Assembly: GCF_036227325.1 (NCBI RefSeq) | Contig: NZ_CP109467.1 | Coordinates: 4,030,001-4,094,000 of the forward strand | Direction: 5' to 3' | Origin: Streptomyces sp. NBC_01465 | GTDB lineage: Bacteria; Actinomycetota; Actinomycetes; Streptomycetales; Streptomycetaceae | Length of the DNA stretch: 64,000 nucleotides | Notes under the pieces: model-generated | Seen by the model: the letters and a program-made list of their open reading frames with translations, nothing else | Told to the model about the DNA's origin: nothing | Databases searched by the model: none | Translations under genes and position numbers: made by a program | Shown: positions 34,977-43,285 of the stretch, piece after piece | Position numbering within the stretch: the stretch's first letter is position 1 | Layout of the letters: each line of letters starts with the position of its first letter

Positions 34977-35972
34977 ATGGCTTCATGGCGCACCTCAAGG
35001 GCGAACGCCCTGCTGACGGCCGGTCTCGCTCTCACGGCTGTGACGGCTGTCGCGACGCCGGCGACCGCGAACGCGCCGGTCGGTGCCGACGACTGGGGCA
35101 CCGTCGTCGACACGACCGACTGCCTGCAGGCTGACGCCTGGGTGGCCCGGGTGAAGGGCCTCGGCAGCATCCTCGACACCGCGCTGTTCGAGTCGCACTA
35201 CCCGTCCACCCCGAAGGCGCCGACGCAGCAGGCCGGCGGCAACAAGCTGGTGGACCTGGCTCCGGGCGGCATCGGCATCGGCAAGGTCTCCGCGCTGTAC
35301 AGCCGGGCGATGGGGCACAGCCACCCGAACACCGTCTCGGGCGGCACGGCGATCCCGGCACGCGGTGAGGCCTACGCGGACGCCGGTGGCGCCGCGGTGG
35401 ACGTCGGCGTCCCGTACGTACAGAACCCGCTCGGCGGCACCCAGCTCTCGCCGCTCGGTGTGCACGTCGAGGGCATCACGGTCTCCGCGTACAGCAAGCC
35501 CGGCAAGGCAGTTGCCTTCACCGGCGGCGCGGCCCGCGGCTACATCTCGGTCGCCGGCGCCAGGATCATCGAGATCCCGCCGATCTGGGCGACCAACCTG
35601 GGTGTGCGCATCCCGGAGGACTACAGCAAGCCGCCGCTGGCCACCGCCACCACCAACGAACAGGTGACGACGGACAGCAAGGGCATGCCGACCCTGGGCC
35701 CCGACGGTCACTACAAGTTCGACCCGAAGGCCACGAGCGGCTACGTCACCGGCATCCACGCCAGCGTGCTGGGCACCGAGGTCGCCGATGTGACCGTGGC
35801 GCACGCGGCCGTCATCCGGGACGCGGCGCGCACGGACAAGTTCGCGCTGACGACCAAGGCCTCGGCCGTACGATCGGGCGCTCCGGCGAAGTCGGTCAAC
35901 TGCACGCCGTTCGCCCCGCCGGCCCAGGTCGTCGGCGCGTTCCGCAACGCCGGCCGGACCGCCTGCTGGTAG
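34977..35972 (+). CDS. secreted protein, paralogue C of a tandem family
   Basis: 331 aa. Signal peptide (LLTAGLALTAVTAVATPATA), then the shared unknown domain with DWGTVVDTTDCLQADAWVAR, AYADAGGAAVDVGVPYV, GYISVAGARIIEIPP and SGYVTGIHASVLG. About two-thirds of residues match paralogue A. Unlike A and B it has Cys residues: one after the N-terminal strand and two in a C-terminal extension (NCTPFAPPAQ ... TACW), which may form disulfides. ATG 34977 follows AGAGAGG; an upstream in-frame start at 34902 is rejected for lack of a ribosome site. The upstream sequence CAGTGGCCGA (34914-34923) also precedes paralogue A (32580-32589). Confidence 0.75.
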   Translation: MASWRTSRANALLTAGLALTAVTAVATPATANAPVGADDWGTVVDTTDCLQADAWVARVKGLGSILDTALFESHYPSTPKAPTQQAGGNKLVDLAPGGIGIGKVSALYSRAMGHSHPNTVSGGTAIPARGEAYADAGGAAVDVGVPYVQNPLGGTQLSPLGVHVEGITVSAYSKPGKAVAFTGGAARGYISVAGARIIEIPPIWATNLGVRIPEDYSKPPLATATTNEQVTTDSKGMPTLGPDGHYKFDPKATSGYVTGIHASVLGTEVADVTVAHAAVIRDAARTDKFALTTKASAVRSGAPAKSVNCTPFAPPAQVVGAFRNAGRTACW

Positions 35973-35989
35973 CCGCGGCCTGATGGTCC

Positions 35990-36026
35990 CCCGATGCCGT
36001 ACGCCGAACGGGCGTACGGCATCGGG
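35990..36026 (+). terminator. terminator after secreted paralogue C
   Basis: A 16-bp perfect stem, 35990-36005 with 36011-36026, and 5-nt loop, 17 nt after the stop. Confidence 0.85.
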
Positions 36027-36109
36027 CGTTTCGCGGGTGCTGCGGTCCGGGGCCCGCCGCGCGGGCAACTGTGGGTGGTGCCACTGCCCCGCCCGAAGGA
36101 GGACCGCCG

Positions 36110-37069
36110 GTGCCCGCCCGCCGCCGTCACCACGCCCCCACCGCCCTTGCCGCGCTCGCCGTTCTGGCTTTCGCCGCCGCCGGCTGCTCAGATCCCGACC
36201 CGCAGAACATTCCGAAAGTGACCGGGGCGTTCGGCACCCGTCCGACCGTCCAGATCCCCTCGTTCCCACCTCCCAAGGGCGCCCGGATGAAGGTCCTCAA
36301 GGACGGCGACGGGGCCGAGACGAAGAAGGGCCAGGTCGTCGTCGCGCAGGTGGACATGCGGGTGTGGGAGCAGAACAGGCCCCTGATGGACACCTACCGC
36401 CTCGACCAGCCGACCACCGCGGTCCTGGACGGCGAGCACGTCTCGCGCACCTGGGACCAGGCGCTGCTCGGCCGGAAGGCGGGCAGCCGTGTCCTGCTGG
36501 TCACCCCGGCCACGCACGGTTTCGGGCCCGGCGGCATGGCGCCGGCCCAGGTCTCGCCGAGCGACCACATGGTGCTCGTCTTCGACGTGATCGGCGGATA
36601 CGACCCCAAGCAGCAGGTATCGGGAGAGCAGCGGCCCGCTGCCGGGGACTCGAAGAAGGGCGAGCAGAACGGGCCCTCCGTGACGGTCACCACGGGCGAG
36701 GAGCCGAAGCTCTCCGACTGGGGCGCCGCACCGCGCACGCTGGGGACGCGGACGCTGGTCGCCGGGCAGGGCGGGAAGATCGCCGACGGGGACACGGTGG
36801 TCCTGCAGTACACCGGCTTCGAGTGGGGCAAGCCGACGTCGTTCAGCTCGACGTACCTCAGGAGCGGGCCGAACGGCTTCGTGGTGCACGGCGGCGACTC
36901 GATGCTGCCGGGCTGGTACGACGGCCTCAAGGGGCAGCGGGTCGGCAGCCGGGTGCTGCTCACGGTGCCGGACGACCAGAGCCCGCACTTCAAGATGACC
37001 AAGGGCGGGGTGGCGGCGCCGCCCGGGAAGGCGGCCGCGTACGTCTTCGACATCCTCGACCGGCGCTGA
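36110..37069 (+). CDS. FKBP-type peptidyl-prolyl isomerase lipoprotein, tandem domains
   Basis: 319 aa. Signal with lipobox AAAGC (Cys about residue 24), then two FKBP-fold domains. Domain 1 at about 58-155 (GQVVVAQVDMRVWEQ, VSRTWDQALLGRKAGSRVLL) is degenerate; domain 2 at about 225-318 keeps the canonical active-site segments (VVLQYTGFEWGK, MLPGWYDGLKGQRVGSRVLLTVP). A linker of about 50 residues joins them. It should act on proteins outside the membrane as a proline isomerase or chaperone. GTG 36110 was chosen because GAAGGAGG (36095-36102) precedes it and the signal peptide starts here. It may serve the secreted cluster next to it. Confidence 0.9.
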   Translation: MPARRRHHAPTALAALAVLAFAAAGCSDPDPQNIPKVTGAFGTRPTVQIPSFPPPKGARMKVLKDGDGAETKKGQVVVAQVDMRVWEQNRPLMDTYRLDQPTTAVLDGEHVSRTWDQALLGRKAGSRVLLVTPATHGFGPGGMAPAQVSPSDHMVLVFDVIGGYDPKQQVSGEQRPAAGDSKKGEQNGPSVTVTTGEEPKLSDWGAAPRTLGTRTLVAGQGGKIADGDTVVLQYTGFEWGKPTSFSSTYLRSGPNGFVVHGGDSMLPGWYDGLKGQRVGSRVLLTVPDDQSPHFKMTKGGVAAPPGKAAAYVFDILDRR

Positions 37070-37084
37070 ACCCGTACGAACCGA

Positions 37085-37118
37085 GAGGCCCCCGGGAGCA
37101 GTTGCTCCCGGGGGCCTC
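37085..37118. terminator. terminator between FKBP gene and lectin/DUF11 paralogue 3
   Basis: A 16-bp perfect stem (37085-37100 with 37103-37118), 15 nt after the FKBP stop and 20 nt after the convergent stop. It can serve both strands. Confidence 0.85.
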
Positions 37119-37138
37119 CGTGTCACAGGGTGCGGTGA

Positions 37139-39307
37139 CTACTGGCAGACGCTGCGGATCCAGCCGCCGCAGGAGATGTCCGCGTTCGGGTCGTCGACGA
37201 CCACGAAGGTGTCGGTGACCTTGTTGTCGCTGTTCGGGTCACCGGCCGTACCGACCGAAGTGGTGCCCTCCAGCTGGCCGTTGGCCTTGCCGTCGACGTC
37301 GGTCACGACCTTGATCGGCGGGTAGCTCTTGCCCGGCTGCAGGGCGTCGGCCCCGGTGCCGGGGCGCGAGCAGGTGACCGTCTGGCCGTTGACCGAGCAC
37401 TTCCAGCCGTCGCCGGAGGCCGACTTCGGGGTGACACCGGCCGGGAAGGTCCGGGTCACGGTGACCTCGTCGCGCGTCGGACCCGCGGTGGGCGCGTCGC
37501 TGACGGTGATGCCGAAGGTGGCGGGGTTGCCCGCGACGACCTTGCCCTCGGGCTTGACCTCGACCGAGAGGCTCGGGTCCTTGACCGGGGCCGGCTTGAC
37601 CGTGGTCGTGTCCTTGACCGGGGTGCCCGGGTTGCCGCCGGCGGACGCCGTGGTGGTACCGGTCAGGTCGCCCTTGGCGCCCTCGTCGACCTTGGTGCCG
37701 ATGGAGATCGGCGGGTAGCCGGAGCCGGCGTTGAGCGCGTCGGCGCCGGTGCCCGGGCGGGTGCAGGTGACCGTCTGGCCCGCGATGTCGCAGGTCCAGC
37801 CGTCACCGACAGCGGTGACGGGGGTGATGCCCGCGGGGAACGTACGGACGACCTTGACCTCGCCGTTGGTGACACCGGCGTCCGGCTTGTTGGTGACGTC
37901 GACCTGGTACGTGGCGTTCTGGCCGCCGACGACCTCGCCGACCGGCTTCGCCGTGACGACGAGGCTCGGGTCCTTGGCCGGGCTGACCGTGATCAGGTCG
38001 GTCGACGGGGTCTGCTGCTTTCCGTCGGCGTCGCTCACGGAGGAGGTGACGGGGACGTCGCCCTTGATGGACGCGTCGGTCTTGGTGGTCACCTTGACCG
38101 GCGGGTAGCTCTTGGCCGGCTGCAGGGCGTCGGCCCCGGTGCCGGGCCGCTTGCAGGTGACCGTCTGGCCGACGACCGTGCACTTCCAGCCGTCGCCGGA
38201 GGCGGCGGTGGGCGTGATGCCCTTCGGGAAGGTCTGGACGGTGGTGACCTCTTCGGCCGTGGGTCCGGCCGTCGGGTCGTTGTCCGTCGTCATCGTGAAC
38301 GTGGCGTCCTGGCCCGCGACGACCGGACCGTCCGCGACGGTCTTGGTGGACAGCTTCGGGTCGAGGGATTCGACCTTCGCGTTCCAGATCTCGTGGATCT
38401 CGTTGTAGTCGCCGGTGCCGCTGGCGAGCCCGATACGGAGCGAACTCGGCATCTTGGGCTGGTTCTTGATGGTGTTGAGATCGAAGCTATCGATCTTGTT
38501 CTCCATGCCGTCGCCGTCATGGAAGTCGATGGCGACGGAGAGGCGGCCGGCCGTGGACAGCTCGACCCGGACGGTACGGACGGCCTCTTGGCGCGAGCCC
38601 GCCGACGCCACGTCGAGGGAGCGCTTCGACGGGTAGTTCGAGATGTACGGGTTCTTCACCGAGGTGGCGCCACGGACCGTGATCGAGTTGGGGGCACGGT
38701 CGCCCGACTCGTTGCCGCCGTCGCCGAAGCCCTTGGTGATGAAGTTGCCGTACGTGTCGAGGCCGATGCCCAGGTAGCCGCCGGTGATGCCGGTGTAGCC
38801 GAGGCCGCCGCCGAACTTGCCGGCGGTCTTGGGCATGGAGGCCGCACCGTCGAGCAGCATGATGGCGATGCCGTCCGCGGGCTTCACGCTCTTGGAGGCG
38901 TACTCCGCGAAGTCGGCCGTGAGCCGCAGACCCGCGTTGGCCGGGACGGCGTTCTGCGAGACGACGAAGCCGTTCTGGTTCTTCTTGTTCCCCGTCAGCC
39001 GCAGGGCGCCCTTGCCCGCGGCGTCGCCCACGGCACCGCCGGGGCAGGCCTTGAGCGGGCCGCTGTCGCCGGCCGCGGCGGTCAGACAGGCCCAGCCCGA
39101 CGGGTCGTCGGCGCCTTCGGAGGAGCTGAACCATTTCGAACCGTCGACCGAGGCGCCGCTGAAGGCCTCGTTGCCCAGCTCACGTGCCGAGGCCGCCTGC
39201 GGTGCCACGAGGCCGAGGCCCACGGCTGCCGCGGTAACAAGGCCGAGCGGGGCGGAGAGGCGAGACATGCGTCTCGCCCTTCGCCGACTGTGTCCGGTGT
39301 CCGTCAT
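37139..39307 (-). CDS. secreted L-type-lectin-like/DUF11 protein (paralogue 3)
   Basis: 722 aa. The N-terminus has a basic stretch (HSRRRARRMSRL), a signal sequence and cleavage near AASA. The lectin-like sandwich at about 45-300 keeps PADGIAIMLLDGA and GGYLGIGLDTYGN. Three near-identical DUF11-type modules follow (about 300-700), each with FP(A/K)GITP or FPAGVTP, a WxC ... CxRPGTGADAL segment and SYPPI. The modules are more alike than in the two paralogues at 18108 and 20286, so they arose by recent duplication. The C-terminus adds a short Cys pair (CGGWIRSVCQ). ATG 39307 has GAGAGG upstream. Confidence 0.8.
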   Translation of the reverse strand: MTDTGHSRRRARRMSRLSAPLGLVTAAAVGLGLVAPQAASARELGNEAFSGASVDGSKWFSSSEGADDPSGWACLTAAAGDSGPLKACPGGAVGDAAGKGALRLTGNKKNQNGFVVSQNAVPANAGLRLTADFAEYASKSVKPADGIAIMLLDGAASMPKTAGKFGGGLGYTGITGGYLGIGLDTYGNFITKGFGDGGNESGDRAPNSITVRGATSVKNPYISNYPSKRSLDVASAGSRQEAVRTVRVELSTAGRLSVAIDFHDGDGMENKIDSFDLNTIKNQPKMPSSLRIGLASGTGDYNEIHEIWNAKVESLDPKLSTKTVADGPVVAGQDATFTMTTDNDPTAGPTAEEVTTVQTFPKGITPTAASGDGWKCTVVGQTVTCKRPGTGADALQPAKSYPPVKVTTKTDASIKGDVPVTSSVSDADGKQQTPSTDLITVSPAKDPSLVVTAKPVGEVVGGQNATYQVDVTNKPDAGVTNGEVKVVRTFPAGITPVTAVGDGWTCDIAGQTVTCTRPGTGADALNAGSGYPPISIGTKVDEGAKGDLTGTTTASAGGNPGTPVKDTTTVKPAPVKDPSLSVEVKPEGKVVAGNPATFGITVSDAPTAGPTRDEVTVTRTFPAGVTPKSASGDGWKCSVNGQTVTCSRPGTGADALQPGKSYPPIKVVTDVDGKANGQLEGTTSVGTAGDPNSDNKVTDTFVVVDDPNADISCGGWIRSVCQ

Positions 39308-39358
39308 TGGGTGCCTCTCTCGGGCGCGCCACGCCCTGCCACAGGTCCGATGATTACG

Positions 39359-39374
39359 CTGCGTACGTACGCAG
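39359..39374. promoter_or_regulatory. 16-bp palindrome upstream of lectin/DUF11 paralogue 3
   Basis: CTGCGTACGTACGCAG is a perfect palindrome centred 60 bp upstream of the start at 39307. A TAATCA hexamer (39356-39351 on the minus strand) follows immediately in the direction of transcription and could be a -10 element, which would place the palindrome at an operator position. Confidence 0.4.
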
Positions 39375-39468
39375 ATGCGCACGGTGACAACTTTTCGATC
39401 ATCAGAACACCGGGCAGGGGCATCCGCGATCCGCGGAGACCAAGAGGGTGAAGGACCCCGGGAACGGC

Positions 39469-40263
39469 TCAGCGGCGGGGCGTACCCAGACCGAGAAGAC
39501 GGTCCTTGAGGGCCGGGAACTCCTCCCTGGTGGCGGCCGGTCGCGTGGGGTCGAGGTCGACGGTCAGCACCTCTTCGCCCGAGCCCGCCTCGGCGAGCAC
39601 CTCGCCCCAGGGGTCGACGACGACGGAGTGGCCGGCCTGCTCGACCCCGGCGTGCGTACCCGCGGTGCCGCAGGCCAGGACGTACGCCTGGTTCTCGACG
39701 GCGCGGGCGCGGGCGAGCAGCGACCAGTGGGCGCGGCGGCGCTCGGGCCAGCCGGCCGGGATCACGAGCATCTCGGCTCCCGCGTCGGTGAGGCCGCGGA
39801 AGAGCTCGGGGAAGCGCAGGTCGTAGCAGGTGGCCACGCCCAGGGTGGTCTCCGGCAGCCGTACGGTGACCAGTTCCTCGCCCGCGGCCATCAGGACGGC
39901 CTCGCCGCGGTCGAATCCGAAGCGGTGGATCTTCCGGTACGTGCGGGCGAGTTCACCGTCGGGGGAGAAGACGAGCGAGGTGTTGTAGAGGGGCCCGTCC
40001 GGGTCTCGTTCGACGATCGAGCCGGCGTGGAGCCAGACTCCGGCGTCGGACGCCGCCTTGGCCATCGCCTCGTACGTCGGACCTTCGAGGGGCTCGGCCT
40101 CGTCGGCGAACGTCTCGAAGGCGAAGGCGCCCACGGGCCAGAGCTCCGGGAGGACGACGAGGTCGGCGGCCGACTGCTCCCGTACCAGTGAAGCAACGCG
40201 CTGCCTACGGGAATTGGGAGATTCGTCCGGGTTTACGTCGATCTGGATGAGAGAGGCGCGCAC
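39469..40263 (-). CDS. carbon-nitrogen hydrolase (nitrilase superfamily)
   Basis: 264 aa with the catalytic Glu-Lys-Cys triad of the family: Glu in VVLPELWPVG (about 40), Lys in YRKIHRFGF (about 109), and Cys in GVATCYDLRFPELFR (about 145). The closest type is the omega-amidase/carbamoylase group that hydrolyses amide bonds of small substrates in the cytoplasm. The substrate is not evident. Start is GTG 40263, in the intergenic region shared with the divergent mycothiol-dependent enzyme gene 179 bp away. Typical length. Confidence 0.93.
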   Translation of the reverse strand: MRASLIQIDVNPDESPNSRRQRVASLVREQSAADLVVLPELWPVGAFAFETFADEAEPLEGPTYEAMAKAASDAGVWLHAGSIVERDPDGPLYNTSLVFSPDGELARTYRKIHRFGFDRGEAVLMAAGEELVTVRLPETTLGVATCYDLRFPELFRGLTDAGAEMLVIPAGWPERRRAHWSLLARARAVENQAYVLACGTAGTHAGVEQAGHSVVVDPWGEVLAEAGSGEEVLTVDLDPTRPAATREEFPALKDRLLGLGTPRR

Positions 40264-40442
40264 ACTACCACCGTCCTGGCATTCGAGCCGTCAACACAGG
40301 CCTACGATCGTCACACGAAAGCACTGCCGGGGTGCCGTTGGGCAGCGTACTGTGCCGTTCTGGGGGAGGCCCCCAGACCCCCGCAAACGCCGTTCAAGAC
40401 ACCCAGCCCGCGTACCGCAGAACACCGCTCCGAGGGGTCCCG

Positions 40443-41267
40443 TTGACCGTCCACCCAAGCCTCCAGCCCTACGCCGACGCCTGGACCCACTCCATCGAAG
40501 CGATATCCGAGCTGGTGGGACCGCTCGTAGAGGGCGAGTGGAACCGCGCGACCCCCTGCCCCGGCTGGTCGGTGCGCGACCTCGTCTCGCACATCATCGG
40601 GGTCGAGTGCGAGCAGCTCGGCGACCCGCGCCCCATCCACACCCTGCCGCGCGACCTCTACCACGTGAAGACCGAGCACCAGCGGTACATGGAGATGCAG
40701 GTCGACGTGCGCCGCCACCACACGGGGCCCGAGATGACCGCGGACCTCGAGTACACGATCATCCGCCGCCAGCGGCAGCTGCGGAACGAGAACCGCCAGC
40801 CCGAGACCAAGGTCCGCGCCCCGCTCGGCGCGGAGACCACCCTCGAACTCGCCCTGCGGATGCGGGCGTTCGACGTCTGGGTGCACGAGCAGGACCTGCG
40901 CACGGCGCTGAACCAGCCCGGCAACCTCGACTCCCCCGGCGCCTACGTCGCCCGCGACAACTTCCTGGCCGTGCTGCCGAAGGTGGTCGCCAAGGACGCG
41001 GGCGCGCCCCCGAATTCGGCGATCGTCTTCGACATCCACGGCCCGGTCGAGTTCATGCGGACGGTACGCATCGACGCGGAGGGCCGCGGCACGGTCGACG
41101 GCGCCCCCTCGCTGGGACCGCTCGCCACGATCGTCATGGACTGGGAGACCTACTTCCGCCTCGCCACGGGCCGGGTGCGGGCCGCGGCGGTCGCGGACCG
41201 GATCAAGGCCGAGGGCGACCAGGACCTGGCCGCGGCCATCCTGCGCGAGTTCGCGGTCACGCCCTGA
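40443..41267 (+). CDS. maleylpyruvate isomerase family mycothiol-dependent enzyme
   Basis: 274 aa, DinB/MDMPI fold at about 10-170 followed by a C-terminal SCP-like domain (about 180-270). Metal-ligand pattern of the family is visible: His in LVSHIIGVE (about 44), Glu later, and His-Glu in VWVHEQDLRT (about 147). Members use the actinobacterial thiol mycothiol for S-transfer, isomerisation or detoxification. TTG 40443 is the most likely start: GAGGGG lies 6 nt upstream and the N-terminus LTVHPSLQPYADAW fits the family. An in-frame ATG at 40332 has no ribosome site. Its stop lies 1 nt from that of the convergent MFS gene. Confidence 0.88.
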   Translation: MTVHPSLQPYADAWTHSIEAISELVGPLVEGEWNRATPCPGWSVRDLVSHIIGVECEQLGDPRPIHTLPRDLYHVKTEHQRYMEMQVDVRRHHTGPEMTADLEYTIIRRQRQLRNENRQPETKVRAPLGAETTLELALRMRAFDVWVHEQDLRTALNQPGNLDSPGAYVARDNFLAVLPKVVAKDAGAPPNSAIVFDIHGPVEFMRTVRIDAEGRGTVDGAPSLGPLATIVMDWETYFRLATGRVRAAAVADRIKAEGDQDLAAAILREFAVTP

Positions 41268-41268
41268 C

Positions 41269-42561
41269 CTATACCGGGACGTGCACGGCCTCCACCCGGC
41301 TCGGCGCCAGATGCTCCCGCTCCCTGCGCGCCGAGCGCGAGCGCAGCCGAAGGATCTGGGTGATGCCGACCGCCTGCAGCACGAAGACGCAGGAGAAGGC
41401 GGCCCGGTAGTTGTCGTCGGTGGCGTCGAGCAGTACACCGACCACGAGCAGCGTCGTCATCGAGGCCACGAAGCCGCCCATGTTGACGATGCCCGAGGCC
41501 GTCCCCTGACGCTCCGGCGGATTGGCCGGGCGCGCGAAGTCGAAGCCGATCATCGAGGCGGGACCGCAGGCGCCGAGCACCGTGCAGAGCGTCACCAGCA
41601 GCCACATCGGGGCGTGTTCACCGGGGTACGCGAGCGTGCCCGCCCAGGCCACCGCGGTCGCGCCGACCGTGGAGAGCGCGATCGGCAGCCGGGCCGCGTG
41701 GTGGCGCGCGATGATCTGTCCGTAGACGAGACCCACCACCATGTTGGAGAGCACGACCAGCGTGAGGAGTTCGCCCGCGGTCGCCTCCGAGAGGCCCTGG
41801 GCCTCCACCAGGAAGGGCATCCCCCACAGCAGCAGGAAGAACATCGCGGGGAACTGCGTCGTGAAGTGCACCCACAGACCGAGCCGGGTGCCGGGCTCCC
41901 GCCAGGCGGCGGCGATCATCTTCCGTACGTACACGGAACCCGCGTGCTGCGCCGGCGGCGGCTCGTGACCCTCGGGGTGGTCCTTCAGGAAGAGGACCAG
42001 CAGGACCAGGACCACGGCCCCGGCGACGGCGCTGCCCGCGAAGGTCGCCGTCCAGCCGATGCTGCCCAGCGCCCGGGAGATGACCACGGTCGAGACGAGG
42101 TTGCCCGCCATGCCGACCAGGCCCGCGAGCTGGGCGACGAGCGGTCCGCGACGGGCGGGGAACCAGCGGGTGCCGAGCCGCAGCACGCTGATGAACGTCA
42201 TCGCGTCGCCACAGCCGAGCAGGGCGCGGGATGCGAGGGCCATGCCGTACGAGGGCGAGAAGGCGAAGCCCAGCTGGCCGAGGGTGAAGAGGACGACCCC
42301 GAAGGTCAGGACCCGCTTGGCGCCCAGGCGGTCGACGAGCAGGCCGACGGGTATCTGCATGCCCGCGTAGACCAGCAGCTGGAGGATGGAGAAGGTGGAG
42401 AGCGCGGAGGCGTTGACGTGGAAGCGGTCGGCGGCGTCCAGGCCCGCGACGCCCAGGCTGGTGCGGAAGATGACGGCGACGAAGTAGACCGCGACGCCGA
42501 TGCCCCACATCGCGGCCGCGCGCCGGCCGCCCGGCGGATCACCGGGGAGGGCGGCGCTCAT
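41269..42561 (-). CDS. MFS transporter
   Basis: 430 aa with twelve predicted helices in two bundles of six. The signature between helices 2 and 3 is present (GLLVDRLGAKRVL), and a central cytoplasmic loop lies at about 205-235. The strong similarity of the first bundle to organic-acid (anion:cation symporter-like) families is suggestive only; substrate unknown. ATG 42561 overlaps the stop of the GntR gene (ATGA), so both form one operon and the regulator probably controls this transporter. It lies 1 nt from the convergent stop of the mycothiol enzyme gene. Confidence 0.9.
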   Translation of the reverse strand: MSAALPGDPPGGRRAAAMWGIGVAVYFVAVIFRTSLGVAGLDAADRFHVNASALSTFSILQLLVYAGMQIPVGLLVDRLGAKRVLTFGVVLFTLGQLGFAFSPSYGMALASRALLGCGDAMTFISVLRLGTRWFPARRGPLVAQLAGLVGMAGNLVSTVVISRALGSIGWTATFAGSAVAGAVVLVLLVLFLKDHPEGHEPPPAQHAGSVYVRKMIAAAWREPGTRLGLWVHFTTQFPAMFFLLLWGMPFLVEAQGLSEATAGELLTLVVLSNMVVGLVYGQIIARHHAARLPIALSTVGATAVAWAGTLAYPGEHAPMWLLVTLCTVLGACGPASMIGFDFARPANPPERQGTASGIVNMGGFVASMTTLLVVGVLLDATDDNYRAAFSCVFVLQAVGITQILRLRSRSARREREHLAPSRVEAVHVPV

Positions 42562-43211
42562 CGGACCTCACCCCAGACCAGATTCCGCACCCGGCCCACA
42601 TGGCGGTGGACGACGGCGACCGCCTCCTCCGTGTCCCCGGCGCGCATGGCGTCGAGGATCTCGGTGTGCTCGGTGACGTTCTTGGTGACGCGGTCGGGGT
42701 GGGCGTGCATGATCGCGACGCCCATCCTCAACTGCCGGTCGCGCAGCTGGTCGTAGAGGCGCGAGAGGATCTGGTTGCCGGCGCTGCGCACGATCTCGGC
42801 GTGGAAACAGCGGTCGGTGACGGACACCTCGGCCAGGTCCCCGGCCGCTGCCTGCTCCTTCTGCTGCTCCAGGAGCTCTTCGAGGCGGGCGATCAGAGCC
42901 GGGCTCGGCGGCACGGCCTTGCGTACGGCGAACTCCTCGACCAGCAGCCGGGTTTCGACCACGTCGGAGATCTCCTGCGCGGAGACGGCGAGGACGAGCG
43001 CGCCCTTCTTCGGGTAGAGCTTGATCAGCCCCTCGACCTCCAGCCGGAGCAGCGCCTCGCGCACGGGGGTGCGGGAGACGCCGACGGCCTCGGCGAGATC
43101 GCCCTCGGTGAGGAGGGTGCCCCCCTCGTAGCGGCGGTCGAGTACGGCTTGCTTGATGTGTGCGTAGACACGGTCGGCAGCGGGGGGCTGCTTGGCGGGG
43201 GCGGCAGGCAT
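42558..43211 (-). CDS. GntR/FCD-family transcriptional regulator
   Basis: 217 aa. N-terminal winged HTH at about 10-75 (VYAHIKQAVLDRRYEGGTLL, VGVSRTPVREALLRLEVEGL) and C-terminal FCD ligand domain at about 85-210, with metal-ligand positions in FHAEIVRSAG, TEHTEILDAM and VVHRHVGRVR. FCD members respond to organic acids such as gluconate, lactate or amino acids. ATG 43211 is used; a -10-like TATCCT lies about 10 nt upstream, so the mRNA may be leaderless. The gene overlaps the MFS transporter gene by 4 nt, and the two probably form an autoregulated uptake or efflux unit. Confidence 0.92.
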   Translation of the reverse strand: MPAAPAKQPPAADRVYAHIKQAVLDRRYEGGTLLTEGDLAEAVGVSRTPVREALLRLEVEGLIKLYPKKGALVLAVSAQEISDVVETRLLVEEFAVRKAVPPSPALIARLEELLEQQKEQAAAGDLAEVSVTDRCFHAEIVRSAGNQILSRLYDQLRDRQLRMGVAIMHAHPDRVTKNVTEHTEILDAMRAGDTEEAVAVVHRHVGRVRNLVWGEVR

Positions 43212-43246
43212 GCGGACAGGATAGATACAACAGAGGTGCATCAGAA

Positions 43247-43279
43247 GCACGGGTCCGCGATACGGACACGGACCCGTGC
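43247..43279 (-). terminator. terminator of the M1 peptidase gene
   Basis: GCACGGGTCCG (43247-43257) and CGGACCCGTGC (43269-43279) form an 11-bp stem 7 nt after the M1 peptidase stop. Confidence 0.8.
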
Positions 43280-43285
43280 GCTCTG

